NCBI GenBank assembly: GCA_028223755.1
Contig: JAOIUY010000002.1
Location: 124,001 to 188,000, forward strand
Source of the DNA: Pseudomonadales bacterium
GTDB lineage: Bacteria > Pseudomonadota > Gammaproteobacteria > Pseudomonadales > UBA7434
Direction: 5' to 3'
Length of the DNA stretch: 64,000 bases
Shown here: positions 1 through 8,677 of the stretch, piece after piece
How positions within the stretch are numbered: position 1 is the first letter of the stretch
Layout of the letters: each line of letters starts with the position of its first letter
Position numbers and translations under genes: made by a program
The notes under the pieces: model-generated
The model's input: the letters and a program-made list of their open reading frames with translations, nothing else
The model's database searches: none
What the model was told of the DNA's origin: nothing

Positions 1-423
1 GAACAAGGTGTTGAGTCAGAGTTAGAGTTTCAAGTCGAAAGTTATCTACGTCATCAGGGCGATGTCTTTTCTGAAAGCTTTGATGCGAATACTTATATGC
101 TCATGACAAAGGCGTTAGATTTTTTTGATTTAGCCAGAGAGTATGCAGACGATCCGGTGAAAGCTTTTAAAGCTGCCAAGTGTCGTTTCCTCGTTGTGTC
201 GTTTACTAGCGATTGGCGCTTTTCGCCTGAGCGTTCGCGTGAAATTGTTAATGCATTAATCGGTGCAGAAAAATCAGTGAGCTACGCAGAGGTTGATGCG
301 CCACTAGGGCATGATTCATTTTTATTACCTGTAGAGCGATACAACAATCTTTTTACAGCGTATATGAGAAAGGTTGCACAAGAGCATCAATCGCTACCGC
401 AAGGAGATGACCATGCGGCATGA
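1..423 (+). CDS. metX: Homoserine O-acyltransferase MetX, C-terminal part
   Basis: Transfers an acyl group to homoserine in the cytoplasm as an early step of methionine synthesis. The reading frame is open from the first base, so the N-terminal two thirds lie outside the window and only about 140 residues are visible. These contain the late catalytic residues of the alpha/beta-hydrolase triad: Asp in TSDWRFSPE and His in LGHDSFLLP. The end overlaps metW by 11 bases, the usual coupled metX-metW arrangement. Whether the acyl donor is acetyl- or succinyl-CoA cannot be told from this part. Confidence 0.95.
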   Translation, partial: EQGVESELEFQVESYLRHQGDVFSESFDANTYMLMTKALDFFDLAREYADDPVKAFKAAKCRFLVVSFTSDWRFSPERSREIVNALIGAEKSVSYAEVDAPLGHDSFLLPVERYNNLFTAYMRKVAQEHQSLPQGDDHAA

Positions 424-1021
424 TTTAATAACGTTGAATCAATGGATCGATACCGATTCTCGGGTACTAGATTTAGGCTGTGGTGATGGCATGTTACTAG
501 AGCATCTTGTTGAAAACAAAAAAGTAAGAGGTCTGGGTGTTGAAATTGATTCAGATAACATTACAAAATGTATCGCTAAAGGTTTAAATGTTATCGAGCA
601 AGATATTGATAATGGCTTAAGCAATTTTGCAGATAACAGTTTTGACACAGTGCTATTAACGCAAACGTTACAAGCCGTGCGCCGACCCGATTATGTTTTG
701 CAAGAAATGTTACGGGTAGGTAAAGAGTGCATTATTACTTTTCCTAACTTTGGTCATTGGCAAGCGCGGCTATATTTGATGTTGCGAGGCAAAATGCCGG
801 TGAGTAAAATGATGCCTTATCATTGGTACGACACGCCGAATATCCATTTTTGTACTGTTAAAGATTTTGAATTGCTGTGCAAAGACCAGCAAATAAAAAT
901 ATTGCACAGAACAGTTCAGTCGGCACAGGGGGCGGATTCAACAATCAAGACGCCGCATTGGTATAATAAACTTTGGCCTAACTTTTTGGGTGCTCATGCA
1001 ATCTATCATGTCACACGTTAA
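413..1021 (+). CDS. metW: Methionine biosynthesis protein MetW
   Basis: SAM-dependent methyltransferase-like partner of MetX. Motif I ([15 protein letters not shown]) lies at residues 20-34, followed by a class I Rossmann fold and the family's [16 protein letters not shown] segment. The ATG at 413 is chosen because a strong ribosome binding site (AAGGAGATG) ends a few bases upstream and it gives the family length of about 202 aa; an in-frame ATG 13 codons earlier lies inside metX. The gene overlaps metX and is probably translationally coupled to it. MetW is required with MetX in several proteobacteria, but its own chemistry is not settled. Confidence 0.95.
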   Translation: MRHDLITLNQWIDTDSRVLDLGCGDGMLLEHLVENKKVRGLGVEIDSDNITKCIAKGLNVIEQDIDNGLSNFADNSFDTVLLTQTLQAVRRPDYVLQEMLRVGKECIITFPNFGHWQARLYLMLRGKMPVSKMMPYHWYDTPNIHFCTVKDFELLCKDQQIKILHRTVQSAQGADSTIKTPHWYNKLWPNFLGAHAIYHVTR

Positions 1022-1484
1022 TTTTAAAAAGCATATTTGCTTTAATAAATTTAGCGCTATGTTTATAGCGTTATTTCTTTCTTTTTCGGCATTGGCGCAG
1101 GATGTTACATCCATCCGAAAAGGCGCTTATGAAGTTTTCTATAGCGTGTTCAATAGTAGTTTTCTGCAGCCTGAAACAGCGGTTGCTGTAGGCGTAAAGC
1201 GGGCTAAAAATATTGCACTTATCAATCTTTCTATTCGAGAGCATCTTGCCGATGGCACGACAAAAGAAAGTAGAGCTAACCTTGTTAAAGGCACTGCATT
1301 TAATCTTGTCCATAAAAAGACATTAGATTTTGATGAGATCGTAGAGCCAGGCGCGGTTTACTATTTGGCAACATTCAAAATTAGCAATGATAATGAAATG
1401 GTTGTTATCAAGACCTCGGTCAGTCCAGAGAATAGCAACGACGTGATTGATATTGAGTTTGATCACCATTTTTATTTAAACTAA
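1008..1484 (+). CDS. DUF4426 domain exported protein
   Basis: Protein of about 158 aa with an N-terminal signal peptide: a basic start, then the hydrophobic run MFIALFLSFSALA and likely cleavage before QDVTS. It resembles the DUF4426 proteins that commonly follow metXW in Pseudomonas relatives; their function is unknown. It is likely periplasmic and predominantly beta-stranded. No catalytic motif is visible. The start is uncertain: ATG 1008 overlaps the end of metW by 14 bases, and ATG 1059 would shorten the signal peptide. Neither has a good ribosome binding site, so coupling to metW translation is plausible. Confidence 0.8.
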   Translation: MSHVNFKKHICFNKFSAMFIALFLSFSALAQDVTSIRKGAYEVFYSVFNSSFLQPETAVAVGVKRAKNIALINLSIREHLADGTTKESRANLVKGTAFNLVHKKTLDFDEIVEPGAVYYLATFKISNDNEMVVIKTSVSPENSNDVIDIEFDHHFYLN

Positions 1485-1518
1485 CGTTTACCAATTTTTT
1501 AATATACAGAATAAATCT

Positions 1519-2142
1519 ATGATACACCCTGAACTTGTTATCGCTAGCGGCAACGCTGGCAAGCTAAAAGAATTTCAACAGCTGTTTGCCGAAACAGAAA
1601 TTCGCATTCACCCACAAAGCCAATACGACGTACCCGAAGCGATTGAAGACGGGCTAAGTTTTATTGAAAACGCGATTATCAAAGCGCGCAATGCAGCACG
1701 CCATACTGGCCTACCGGCTATTGCCGATGATTCTGGTCTAGAGGTTGAAGCATTAAATGGTGCACCGGGCATTTATTCAGCGCGTTTTAATGAAGATGCT
1801 AACGGCGTTAGAACCAGCGATGAAGCGAATAACGAAAAACTTTTATCACTATTAAAAGGCAAGCCAGAAAGTGAGCGTGCGGCAAGCTTTGTTTGTGCCC
1901 TAGCGTTTATGCGACACGAAAAAGATCCATCGCCGGTTGTTTGTGTTGCAAGATGGGATGGCATTATTCTCGCAGAGCCGCGTGGTACTAATGGCTTTGG
2001 TTATGATCCTTTGTTTTATTTACCTGACTATTCTTGTGCGAGTGCAGAGCTTGATCGTGTAGTAAAAAATCGCATTAGTCATCGCGGCCAAGCACTGCAG
2101 CTTTTATTGGCGCAGTTAAATGATTTGGGTTTGACCGCTTGA
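1519..2142 (+). CDS. rdgB: Non-canonical purine NTP pyrophosphatase (XTP/dITP)
   Basis: Hydrolyses dITP, XTP and ITP to monophosphates to keep deaminated purines out of DNA and RNA. At 207 aa it has the usual family length. Visible motifs are SGNAGKLKEFQQLF near the N-terminus (nucleotide contact Ser and Lys), the metal/catalytic segment IADDSGLEVEALNGAPG around residue 70, and GTNGFGYDPLFYLP towards the end. It is followed by hemW with a 4-base overlap, as in many gammaproteobacteria, so the two are probably co-transcribed with the metXW genes upstream. Confidence 0.97.
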   Translation: MIHPELVIASGNAGKLKEFQQLFAETEIRIHPQSQYDVPEAIEDGLSFIENAIIKARNAARHTGLPAIADDSGLEVEALNGAPGIYSARFNEDANGVRTSDEANNEKLLSLLKGKPESERAASFVCALAFMRHEKDPSPVVCVARWDGIILAEPRGTNGFGYDPLFYLPDYSCASAELDRVVKNRISHRGQALQLLLAQLNDLGLTA

Positions 2143-3296
2143 TTCAGGCGCCACCGTTAGGTTTATATATTCATATACCTTGGTGTGTTAAAAAATGTCC
2201 CTACTGCGATTTTAATTCGCATGAACATCATACCTCTAGTTTGCCCGAGCAAGATTACCTAAATGCGCTGCTTATCGATATTGATAGCGAGCTTAATACT
2301 GTTGATGGGCAAAGAGAAATTTATTCTGTATTTATCGGCGGCGGTACGCCGAGCTTATTGTCGGGTAATTTTTATATTGAATTGTTTGCTGCGCTTAAAA
2401 GTCGCCTTAACTTTTCTCCGAATGCAGAAGTCACTATTGAGGCCAACCCCGGCGCTGTTGATGAGGCCAATTTCAATGGCTTTATTGATGCAGGCATTAA
2501 TCGCTTATCGCTAGGTGCACAAAGTTTCTCTAACACAGCATTAGAGCGGCTTGGCCGAATACACAATAGCGATAGTATTTATCGTGCCTTTGAAGCAGCG
2601 CGTCTCTCTGGTTTTGACAACATTAATATTGACCTTATGCACGGTCTGCCAGACCAATCGTTAGCTGATGGTTTAGAGGATCTTAGTGCTGCTTTTGCAT
2701 TGTCGCCAGAGCATATATCTTGGTATCAACTGACGATAGAAAAAAATACAGTTTTTTATAATCAGCCGCCTACATTGCCGGTTGAAAATATTTTAGATAA
2801 TTTATTTATGACGGGATTAGATGCGTTAGCGGATGCAACTTACCAGCAGTATGAAGTGTCGGCTTTTGCGCGTGAATCTAAATCCAGTAACGTCTATCAA
2901 AGTCAGCATAATAAAAATTACTGGCAGTTCGGCGACTACATTGGCATTGGTGCTGGTGCGCATGGAAAAATAACCAATAGCGATGGCTCGATTGTTCGTC
3001 GTTGGAAGACGCGAAGCCCTAGTGATTATTTGGCAGTAAAAAATACACTGGCAGGCTCATCGGTTATTTTAAAAGAAGATCTAGCATTAGAATTTATGAT
3101 GAATGCTTTGCGTTTAAACCAAGGCTTTACAGGACAATTATTTGAATGTAGAACCGGTCTTGATTTTTGCACAGTAGAGAGTGCAATCGATGAGTTGCAA
3201 TCAAAAGGATTAATGATACAGCACGATGAGCACTATCAAACAACGGCAAAGGGACGTTTATTTTTAAACGACGTTATTGCTCGGTTTTCTGAATAA
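2139..3296 (+). CDS. hemW: Radical SAM heme chaperone HemW
   Basis: HemW binds heme and a [4Fe-4S] cluster and is thought to deliver heme to respiratory proteins. It was formerly annotated as an anaerobic coproporphyrinogen III oxidase homologue. The radical-SAM cysteines are C16, C20 and C23 (WCVKKCPYCDF), and GGGTPSLL binds SAM. The HNxxYW segment typical of HemW is present (QHNKNYWQFGDYIGIGAGAHG). The only start placing this core correctly is TTG at 2139, overlapping the rdgB stop as TTGA. The gene ends immediately beside the converging CBS gene: the two stop codons touch at 3294-3299, leaving no intergenic terminator. Confidence 0.95.
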   Translation: MIQAPPLGLYIHIPWCVKKCPYCDFNSHEHHTSSLPEQDYLNALLIDIDSELNTVDGQREIYSVFIGGGTPSLLSGNFYIELFAALKSRLNFSPNAEVTIEANPGAVDEANFNGFIDAGINRLSLGAQSFSNTALERLGRIHNSDSIYRAFEAARLSGFDNINIDLMHGLPDQSLADGLEDLSAAFALSPEHISWYQLTIEKNTVFYNQPPTLPVENILDNLFMTGLDALADATYQQYEVSAFARESKSSNVYQSQHNKNYWQFGDYIGIGAGAHGKITNSDGSIVRRWKTRSPSDYLAVKNTLAGSSVILKEDLALEFMMNALRLNQGFTGQLFECRTGLDFCTVESAIDELQSKGLMIQHDEHYQTTAKGRLFLNDVIARFSE

Positions 3297-3683
3297 TTAG
3301 TTAATTAGTGCTTTAAGAATATCTTGTCTAGAAACAATTCCGACTAGCACGCCGGCTTCAACAACAGGCATCATGCGACGATTGTTGTTAAGAAAAATCT
3401 CTGATACAGAACTTATTTCTTCGTCTGGAGAGACGGTATCGAGTGCGGTTGTCATTTGATCTTTAACTAAGGCGACGCCTTCATTGAAATAGCCTTCAAG
3501 TAATGTTGCGCGCACACAATCAGCTTCTGATAAAAAACCGATTAATTGCTGTTGCGTATCAACAACCGGTGCGGCTGATTGATGGTACTCAATAATGATA
3601 CGAACGGCTGCTGCAAGGGATTGATCAGGGTTGACGGTTGCATAGTGCTGAGCCATAAAATCACGAACGCGTTTCGTTTTCAT
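3297..3683 (-). CDS. Two-CBS-domain protein
   Basis: A 128-aa protein made of a tandem CBS pair, with the first domain at roughly residues 8-60 and the second at 70-125. CBS pairs bind adenylates such as AMP, ATP or SAM. No enzyme domain is attached. Visible segments are VRDFMAQHYATVNPDQSL, SAAPVVDTQQQLIGFLSEAD and RRMMPVVEAGVLVGIVSRQD. Stand-alone CBS proteins next to hemW/trmB are common in marine gammaproteobacteria, but their ligand and target are generally unknown. The stop codon abuts that of hemW. Confidence 0.9.
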   Translation of the reverse strand: MKTKRVRDFMAQHYATVNPDQSLAAAVRIIIEYHQSAAPVVDTQQQLIGFLSEADCVRATLLEGYFNEGVALVKDQMTTALDTVSPDEEISSVSEIFLNNNRRMMPVVEAGVLVGIVSRQDILKALIN

Positions 3684-3724
3684 TACATCTTCCTTTTATT
3701 AATTATAGATCGTTATGCTTTGGG

Positions 3725-4444
3725 CTATAGCTTATCGTTTTTCGGCAGTGCACGAAACACCATATCCCAAACACCGTGTCCTAATCGTTGGCCGCGACGC
3801 TCAAATTTGGTTTCAGGTCGACCATAGTCCTGCGGTGAAACAAAGAGTTCATCGCCGGCAATATTTTCAAATAGGGTTTGCTCTTTCATTAATTTTATAA
3901 CGTACTCAGCATAGGGTTCCCAGTCGGTAGCGAAATGAAATAAGCCGCCAGTCGATAAACGCGAGTGAATTAATTCTAGAAAGGGCATTTGTACAAGCCG
4001 ACGTTTATGATGTTTGGTTTTATGCCATGGATCGGGAAAGTAAAGATTCAAACGCGACAAACTCTGTTCGGCGGTACACTGTTTTAATACTTTTACGGCA
4101 TCGTCATTAAAGACGCGTAAGTTATTTAATTCTTTGTTAGCGACTAAGGAAAGTAATCGTCCTATACCGGGTGAGTGAACCTCTACACCAATAAAATTTT
4201 GTTCAGGATTGTTTTCGGCCATGATCGCTAGCGAATCACCCATGCCAAAGCCGATTTCCATCACTAACGGATTAGCATTGCCAAAGGCGTCTGCGTAATT
4301 AATCACTTTCTCAGAAAGAGTGAGCCCCCACTGCTCTAAATGTGAGTTCAAACCTGACCGCTGTGAATCGGTCATTCTTCCGCTACGGATAACAAAACTG
4401 CGTATGGGGCGGTTGCTTTGATCTTGTGAGTCTTGATCGTTCAT
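3725..4444 (-). CDS. trmB: tRNA (guanine-N7-)-methyltransferase TrmB
   Basis: Methylates N7 of G46 in the variable loop of tRNA using SAM. At 239 aa it has the usual length for the proteobacterial enzyme. The SAM-binding motif is VMEIGFGMGDSLAIMA, and the signature YFPDPWHKTKHHKRRLV holds the catalytic Asp. The N-terminal 25 residues are a variable charged tail. The gene is transcribed leftwards and lies downstream of rpoH, separated from it by an intrinsic terminator, so it is probably expressed independently. Confidence 0.96.
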   Translation of the reverse strand: MNDQDSQDQSNRPIRSFVIRSGRMTDSQRSGLNSHLEQWGLTLSEKVINYADAFGNANPLVMEIGFGMGDSLAIMAENNPEQNFIGVEVHSPGIGRLLSLVANKELNNLRVFNDDAVKVLKQCTAEQSLSRLNLYFPDPWHKTKHHKRRLVQMPFLELIHSRLSTGGLFHFATDWEPYAEYVIKLMKEQTLFENIAGDELFVSPQDYGRPETKFERRGQRLGHGVWDMVFRALPKNDKL

Positions 4445-4493
4445 ATTTTACGGAGTGATAGTTGTTGTTTATTTTTCACTGTTCTGGCGGTAT

Positions 4494-4521
4494 AAAAAAA
4501 CCGCCACAATGGTGACGGTTT
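4494..4521 (-). terminator. Intrinsic terminator of rpoH
   Basis: On the minus strand, AAACCG and CGGTTT form a stem extended by CAC/GTG after one mismatch, followed directly by seven T residues. It lies 37 bases after the rpoH stop. Confidence 0.8.
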
Positions 4522-4557
4522 ATTTGGATTATGGCAATTAGGATTTTATTCGCGTAC

Positions 4558-5415
4558 TTAGGCGGCCATTGCTGCTTTGAGTTTTTTCATCGCATTTTTT
4601 TCTAATTGTCTAATGCGCTCGGCAGACACTTGATACTTAGCCGCAAGATCATGCAGAGTCGCTTTGTTTTCTGCATTTAACCAGCGTGCTTGAAGAATAT
4701 CGAGACTGCGTTCATCTAATACACTCAGTGCCGATTGCAGACTGCTGGCTTGTTGACCTGCCCATTGGTTTTCTTCAACGGTTAACGATGGGTCTGCGCT
4801 ATGGTCTTCTAAATAATAAGCGGGTGCTTGGCTAGCTTTTTCTTCGTCGGCATCGGCCGGCGCATCAAAACCTAAATCGTAAGAAGATAAGCGACCTTCC
4901 ATTTGCTGGACATCTTTGACGCTGACGCCAAGATCATCGGCGATGGCATGAGCTTCATCGTTGCTTAACCAAGAAAGACGCTTTTTAGCGCCGCGAAGAT
5001 TAAAAAATAATTTTCGCTGAGATTTTGTGGTCGCAATTTTAACAATGCGCCAGTTGCGAAGAATGTATTCATGAATTTCGGCTTTGATCCAATGCACAGC
5101 AAAAGAGACTAGGCGAACACCTTTATCAGGGTCAAAGCGTTTAACCGCTTTCATCAAGCCGACATTACCTTCTTGGATCAAATCGGCAAGGCCAAGACCA
5201 TAGCCGTTATAAGACTTCGCGATATGCACGACAAAGCGCAAATGCGCCATAACTAATTCTCGTGCGGCATCTAAATCATCATCAAACGCTAAACGTCGAC
5301 CCAGTTCCTGTTCGCGCTCAAGCGTGAGTATGTCAAAACCGCTAACGGTCTGCATATACGCATTGACGTTGCCGCCGGGCGTGAGAATAGGAATGGTTTG
5401 AAGTTGCGTGCTCAT
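4558..5415 (-). CDS. rpoH: Heat-shock sigma factor sigma-32
   Basis: Alternative sigma factor for heat-shock genes, 285 aa. Region 2 is clear (DLIQEGNVGLMKAVKRFDP, then VSFAVHWIKAEIHEYILRNW). The RpoH-specific box QRKLFFNLR follows, which distinguishes it from RpoD and RpoS. Region 4 ends with the helix-turn-helix YQVSAERIRQLEKNAMKKLK. It lies downstream of ftsX as in other gammaproteobacteria, with 295 intervening bases that hold a CIRCE-like repeat, an FNR-like box and four 13-bp tandem units. Control by an extra repressor besides the usual translational and proteolytic control is therefore possible. Confidence 0.98.
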   Translation of the reverse strand: MSTQLQTIPILTPGGNVNAYMQTVSGFDILTLEREQELGRRLAFDDDLDAARELVMAHLRFVVHIAKSYNGYGLGLADLIQEGNVGLMKAVKRFDPDKGVRLVSFAVHWIKAEIHEYILRNWRIVKIATTKSQRKLFFNLRGAKKRLSWLSNDEAHAIADDLGVSVKDVQQMEGRLSSYDLGFDAPADADEEKASQAPAYYLEDHSADPSLTVEENQWAGQQASSLQSALSVLDERSLDILQARWLNAENKATLHDLAAKYQVSAERIRQLEKNAMKKLKAAMAA

Positions 5416-5439
5416 AGTGATGTCTTAGCGTTACCTTTG

Positions 5440-5491
5440 TTTGATATTCCAGTTTGATATTCGAGTTTGATACTTGTGTTTGATGCTACAA
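5440..5491. repeat. Four tandem imperfect 13-bp repeats in the rpoH upstream region
   Basis: Units TTTGATATTCCAG, TTTGATATTCGAG, TTTGATACTTGTG and TTTGATGCTACAA follow one another without gaps at 5440, 5453, 5466 and 5479. They start 25 bases upstream of the rpoH start codon, so they probably lie in the mRNA leader or just before it. Confidence 0.85.
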
Positions 5492-5593
5492 ACTCAATAG
5501 CTGAATATAGATATTGAGACGGTTTGGGATTTTTAAAGTGTACAATTTAAATACGACAAGAAAAAAAGACTTAAACCAAAACGGGATGGAATT

Positions 5594-5620
5594 TTAGCAT
5601 TCTTGAACTTAGAGTGCTAA
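5594..5620 (-). promoter_or_regulatory. CIRCE-like HrcA operator upstream of rpoH
   Basis: The CIRCE consensus is TTAGCACTC-N9-GAGTGCTAA. Read on the minus strand, this site is TTAGCACTC, nine bases, then GAATGCTAA, which is one mismatch from the perfect 27-bp element. It lies 179 bases upstream of the rpoH start codon and is oriented with it. HrcA itself is not in this window, so repression by HrcA is inferred from the site alone. Confidence 0.75.
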
Positions 5621-5644
5621 TGCAGCAAAAGTTCACGCAAGATA

Positions 5645-5658
5645 TTGATTTATATCAA
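5645..5658. promoter_or_regulatory. FNR/Anr-type box upstream of rpoH
   Basis: TTGAT-TTAT-ATCAA is an exact match to the FNR/Anr consensus TTGAT-N4-ATCAA, inside a 20-bp perfect inverted repeat at 5642-5661. It lies in the ftsX-rpoH gap, 230 bases upstream of rpoH and 53 bases after the ftsX stop. In an AT-rich genome a chance match is possible. Confidence 0.5.
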
Positions 5659-5710
5659 TATATGGCGAATTCTAAGGGCGTGAATGGAAAAGTTGTGCAA
5701 AAATTGTGAG

Positions 5711-6718
5711 CTAACGCGGCTCTAGAGCACGAATATGCTGACTTGCAGCCAACCATGCCCCTAGCCAGCCTAATAGGGCTGCCAACACTAGCAATACAAG
5801 ACTGTTGGTCAATCCAAGGCCTGACAATGCAATCTCGCCGCCATAGGCCAAAGACAATGACTCTAGCGCGCTAGTGAGAGCGTATTTACATAGGCTGATA
5901 AGCGCTAGGGCGATAAGCGCACCACCAATGCCGAACCATAATCCCATATACAAAAATGGTCGTCTTACGAAGGCGTTAGTTGCGCCAACCAGTTTGGTGA
6001 CAATAATCTCTTCACGGCGATTATCTATCGACAGTTTAATGGTATTACCTACCACCAGCATCACGCCAATAGACAGTAAAACGGTGAGAACAGCGGAGAC
6101 TTGCTGGGCAAGGCCGAGAATCGCATGAATCTTTTGGAGCCATTCAAGATCAATTTTGGCGCTGGCAACTTCTTTTATACCCATTGCCTTTTTCTTTAGG
6201 TTAATTGCTTTCTCTGAAGATAGTGAGTGCTCACTTAAAGTCAGTACAATAACGCCGGGCAGAGGATTTTTTGGCAGGCTATCGATAATACCTGCAAAGC
6301 CTTCCATATCATTGAAGCTGGCTTTTGCTTCTTGTGGTGAGATATAGCGCGTACCACTGACGCTATCCCAGCGACTGACATCGGCAGTGATCTTGCGCGC
6401 CTTTTTATCGCTAATATCGTTTTGTAAATAGAGGCTCATCTGCACATTGTCGTTAGCTTGGCCGGTGAGTTGTGCGACGTTACTAATGGCTATGTTGAGC
6501 GCCGCAGGCAATGTAATAGCAACGGCTAGCACGAGGATAGTCATCATGCTGGACACTGGTGTAGCAATTAAGCGTCGAATACTCTGCGATGCGACAAGGC
6601 GATGATGGCTGCGCCACGAACGAATGCGATTGGCAAAACTATGATGTGGCGCGCTAATGCCTTGGCCAGAACTTCGACTTTCGCCGGTGCGTCGATTCAC
6701 CTTGGTTGATTTAAACAT
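5711..6718 (-). CDS. ftsX: Cell division protein FtsX
   Basis: Membrane half of the FtsEX complex, which activates septal peptidoglycan hydrolases and stabilises the divisome. At 335 aa it has the expected layout: a basic cytoplasmic N-terminal tail, a first membrane segment at about residues 55-80 (MMTILVLAVAITLPAALNI), a periplasmic domain of about 100 residues, then three membrane segments near the C-terminus. The N-terminal tail is rich in Arg and Ser and poorly conserved. The start lies 3 bases after ftsE, consistent with translational coupling in ftsY-ftsE-ftsX. Confidence 0.96.
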   Translation of the reverse strand: MFKSTKVNRRTGESRSSGQGISAPHHSFANRIRSWRSHHRLVASQSIRRLIATPVSSMMTILVLAVAITLPAALNIAISNVAQLTGQANDNVQMSLYLQNDISDKKARKITADVSRWDSVSGTRYISPQEAKASFNDMEGFAGIIDSLPKNPLPGVIVLTLSEHSLSSEKAINLKKKAMGIKEVASAKIDLEWLQKIHAILGLAQQVSAVLTVLLSIGVMLVVGNTIKLSIDNRREEIIVTKLVGATNAFVRRPFLYMGLWFGIGGALIALALISLCKYALTSALESLSLAYGGEIALSGLGLTNSLVLLVLAALLGWLGAWLAASQHIRALEPR

Positions 6719-6721
6719 GGC

Positions 6722-7426
6722 TTAGGTCTCGTCCATGTTGGAGTCAGTTTCTGAGGGCATTTTTGTTGCGCCGTTGCCGACTAAAGCGCCGTCACGCAAA
6801 ATCAAAGAGCGGTGATGCATTCTGGCAATTAATGCAAGATCGTGGGTAGCAACTAACACGGTGACGCCCACTTGATTGAATTCTTTGAATAGCTGCATGA
6901 TCTCAGCGCTAAGCGTTGGATCCAAGTTACCCGTGGGTTCATCAGCGAGTAGAAAAGGCGGCTTATTGACCACGGCACGAGCAATACCAATACGCTGTTG
7001 TTCGCCGCCAGATAAAGTCTGCGGATTCATTTTTTCTTTGTGGAGTAAATTGACCTTGTCGAGAGCGCCGCGAACACGGCGGCCAATGTCTCTTGAATGA
7101 TACCCAGCAACGATAAGTGGCAGAGCGACGTTGTCGTAAACCGAGCGGTCAAAAAGCAATTGGTGGTTCTGGTGAACGACGCCCATTTTGCGGCGTAGTA
7201 ATGGAACATGACGAGCGGATAACTTAGCGAGTTTTTGATTATCAATCCAGACTTCGCCTTGAGTGGCCCGCTCCATCATCATAATTAATTTGAGCAGTGT
7301 GCTTTTGCCGGCACCTGAGTGACCGGTTAAAAATGCCATTTCACCGGCGTCTAGCTCAAAGCTGACATCGGATAACGCTTCTTGACCTGAGTCATAGCGT
7401 TTGGTGACACCGTCAAAACGAATCAT
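6722..7426 (-). CDS. ftsE: Cell division ATP-binding protein FtsE
   Basis: ABC-type ATPase partner of FtsX at the septum. At 234 aa it carries Walker A GHSGAGKSTLLKLI (about residue 35), the signature LSGGEQQRIGIARA, Walker B FLLADEPTGNLDP and the switch His in VATHD. It has a slightly longer C-terminal tail than E. coli FtsE. Its start codon shares one base with the ftsY stop, which fits a tightly coupled ftsYEX operon. Confidence 0.97.
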   Translation of the reverse strand: MIRFDGVTKRYDSGQEALSDVSFELDAGEMAFLTGHSGAGKSTLLKLIMMMERATQGEVWIDNQKLAKLSARHVPLLRRKMGVVHQNHQLLFDRSVYDNVALPLIVAGYHSRDIGRRVRGALDKVNLLHKEKMNPQTLSGGEQQRIGIARAVVNKPPFLLADEPTGNLDPTLSAEIMQLFKEFNQVGVTVLVATHDLALIARMHHRSLILRDGALVGNGATKMPSETDSNMDET

Positions 7427-8478
7427 TATGCGTCCGCATCATCAAAAATAGCGTTAACAAATTCATCGGCATTAAAGGGGCGCAAATCATCAACTTGTTC
7501 GCCAACGCCGATAAAACGTATAGGTAATTGCAGTTTTTCGCTAATCGCAAAGAGTACACCGCCTTTGGCAGTGCCGTCTAATTTAGTAATGGCCAAACCC
7601 GTAACGCCAACAATGGCTTTAAATTGCTCGGCTTGAGCTACGGCGTTTTGGCCGGTAGTGGCATCGAGTACCAATAAAATTTCTTGTGGTGCAGCGGCAT
7701 CAATTTTACCCATAACGCGGACAACTTTTTTTAGCTCTTCCATTAAGTTGTCTTTGTTGTGTAGGCGGCCAGCCGTATCGGCGATAAGTACATCAGCACC
7801 TTTGGATTTAGCTGATTGTAAGGCATCGAAAATAACCGAGGCACTGTCGGCGCCCGTATGCTGGGCGATAACCGATACATCATTACGCTCACCCCATACT
7901 TGTAACTGTTCAACGGCAGCCGCGCGATAAGTATCGCCAGCGGCTAGCATCACCGATAAACCCTCTTGCTGAAAGCGTTTAGCCAATTTACCGATAGTAG
8001 TAGTTTTACCTGCGCCATTAACGCCAACCACTAAAATCACAAAAGGCGATTGTGTGCAGTCAACAACAAAAGGCTCGTCACTCGGGCTTAGCGTGGCGGC
8101 CAGCTCAACTTTGAGTTGGTCATAAAGGGCATCAGAATTTAATAAGGCTTCTCGCTCAATGCCTTCAGCGAGATTTTTCATAATGCCGGTGGTTGTATCG
8201 ATGCCAACATCCGACATAAGCAGCTGTGTTTCAATTTCTTCTAATAGCTCATCGTCAATTTCTTTTTTGCCAAGTAATAAACGACCTAGGCCATCGCCTA
8301 GTGAGCTACCGGTTTTGCTTAGCTTGCCAGAGAGGCGTTGAAAAAAGCCTGTGGGCTTTTCTTCGGAGATGGTTTCAGCTTCGCAGGCTGAATCAGTGTT
8401 GTTGACCTCAGTCGATGCTTGAGTGTCAGTAGCTTGTTCGGGTGTACTTTTGTTCCCGCGTTTGAGAAAGCGCAGCAT
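7426..8478 (-). CDS. ftsY: Signal recognition particle receptor FtsY
   Basis: SRP-receptor GTPase that docks ribosome-nascent-chain complexes at the inner membrane. The 350-aa protein has a short acidic N-terminal A domain (about 60 residues, much shorter than in E. coli), an N domain, and a G domain. GTPase motifs are GVNGAGKTTTIGKLA, the DTAGRLHN box and TKLDGTAKGG. It is the first gene of ftsY-ftsE-ftsX and is transcribed away from rsmD, the conserved divergent arrangement. Confidence 0.97.
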   Translation of the reverse strand: MLRFLKRGNKSTPEQATDTQASTEVNNTDSACEAETISEEKPTGFFQRLSGKLSKTGSSLGDGLGRLLLGKKEIDDELLEEIETQLLMSDVGIDTTTGIMKNLAEGIEREALLNSDALYDQLKVELAATLSPSDEPFVVDCTQSPFVILVVGVNGAGKTTTIGKLAKRFQQEGLSVMLAAGDTYRAAAVEQLQVWGERNDVSVIAQHTGADSASVIFDALQSAKSKGADVLIADTAGRLHNKDNLMEELKKVVRVMGKIDAAAPQEILLVLDATTGQNAVAQAEQFKAIVGVTGLAITKLDGTAKGGVLFAISEKLQLPIRFIGVGEQVDDLRPFNADEFVNAIFDDADA

Positions 8479-8677
8479 AAATTATCTCGTGAATCGTTCT
8501 GTTAATTGTTCTATTAATCGTCTCGTAGGTTTCTCTTGTAGGTTACTATAATACTTGAGAGTGCGAGAGCCTATAGTGCTCGCATATAATAAAGGTCAAC
8601 GAGCAATAGACATCCTATCACTTATCTTTTGTATCGACGGCTGTATCTCAGACTTTTTATGATGTAATTTAAACGAT

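Noticed and set aside
5440-5491. CRISPR-like array
   Set aside because: The 13-bp units are contiguous with no spacers and there are no cas genes.
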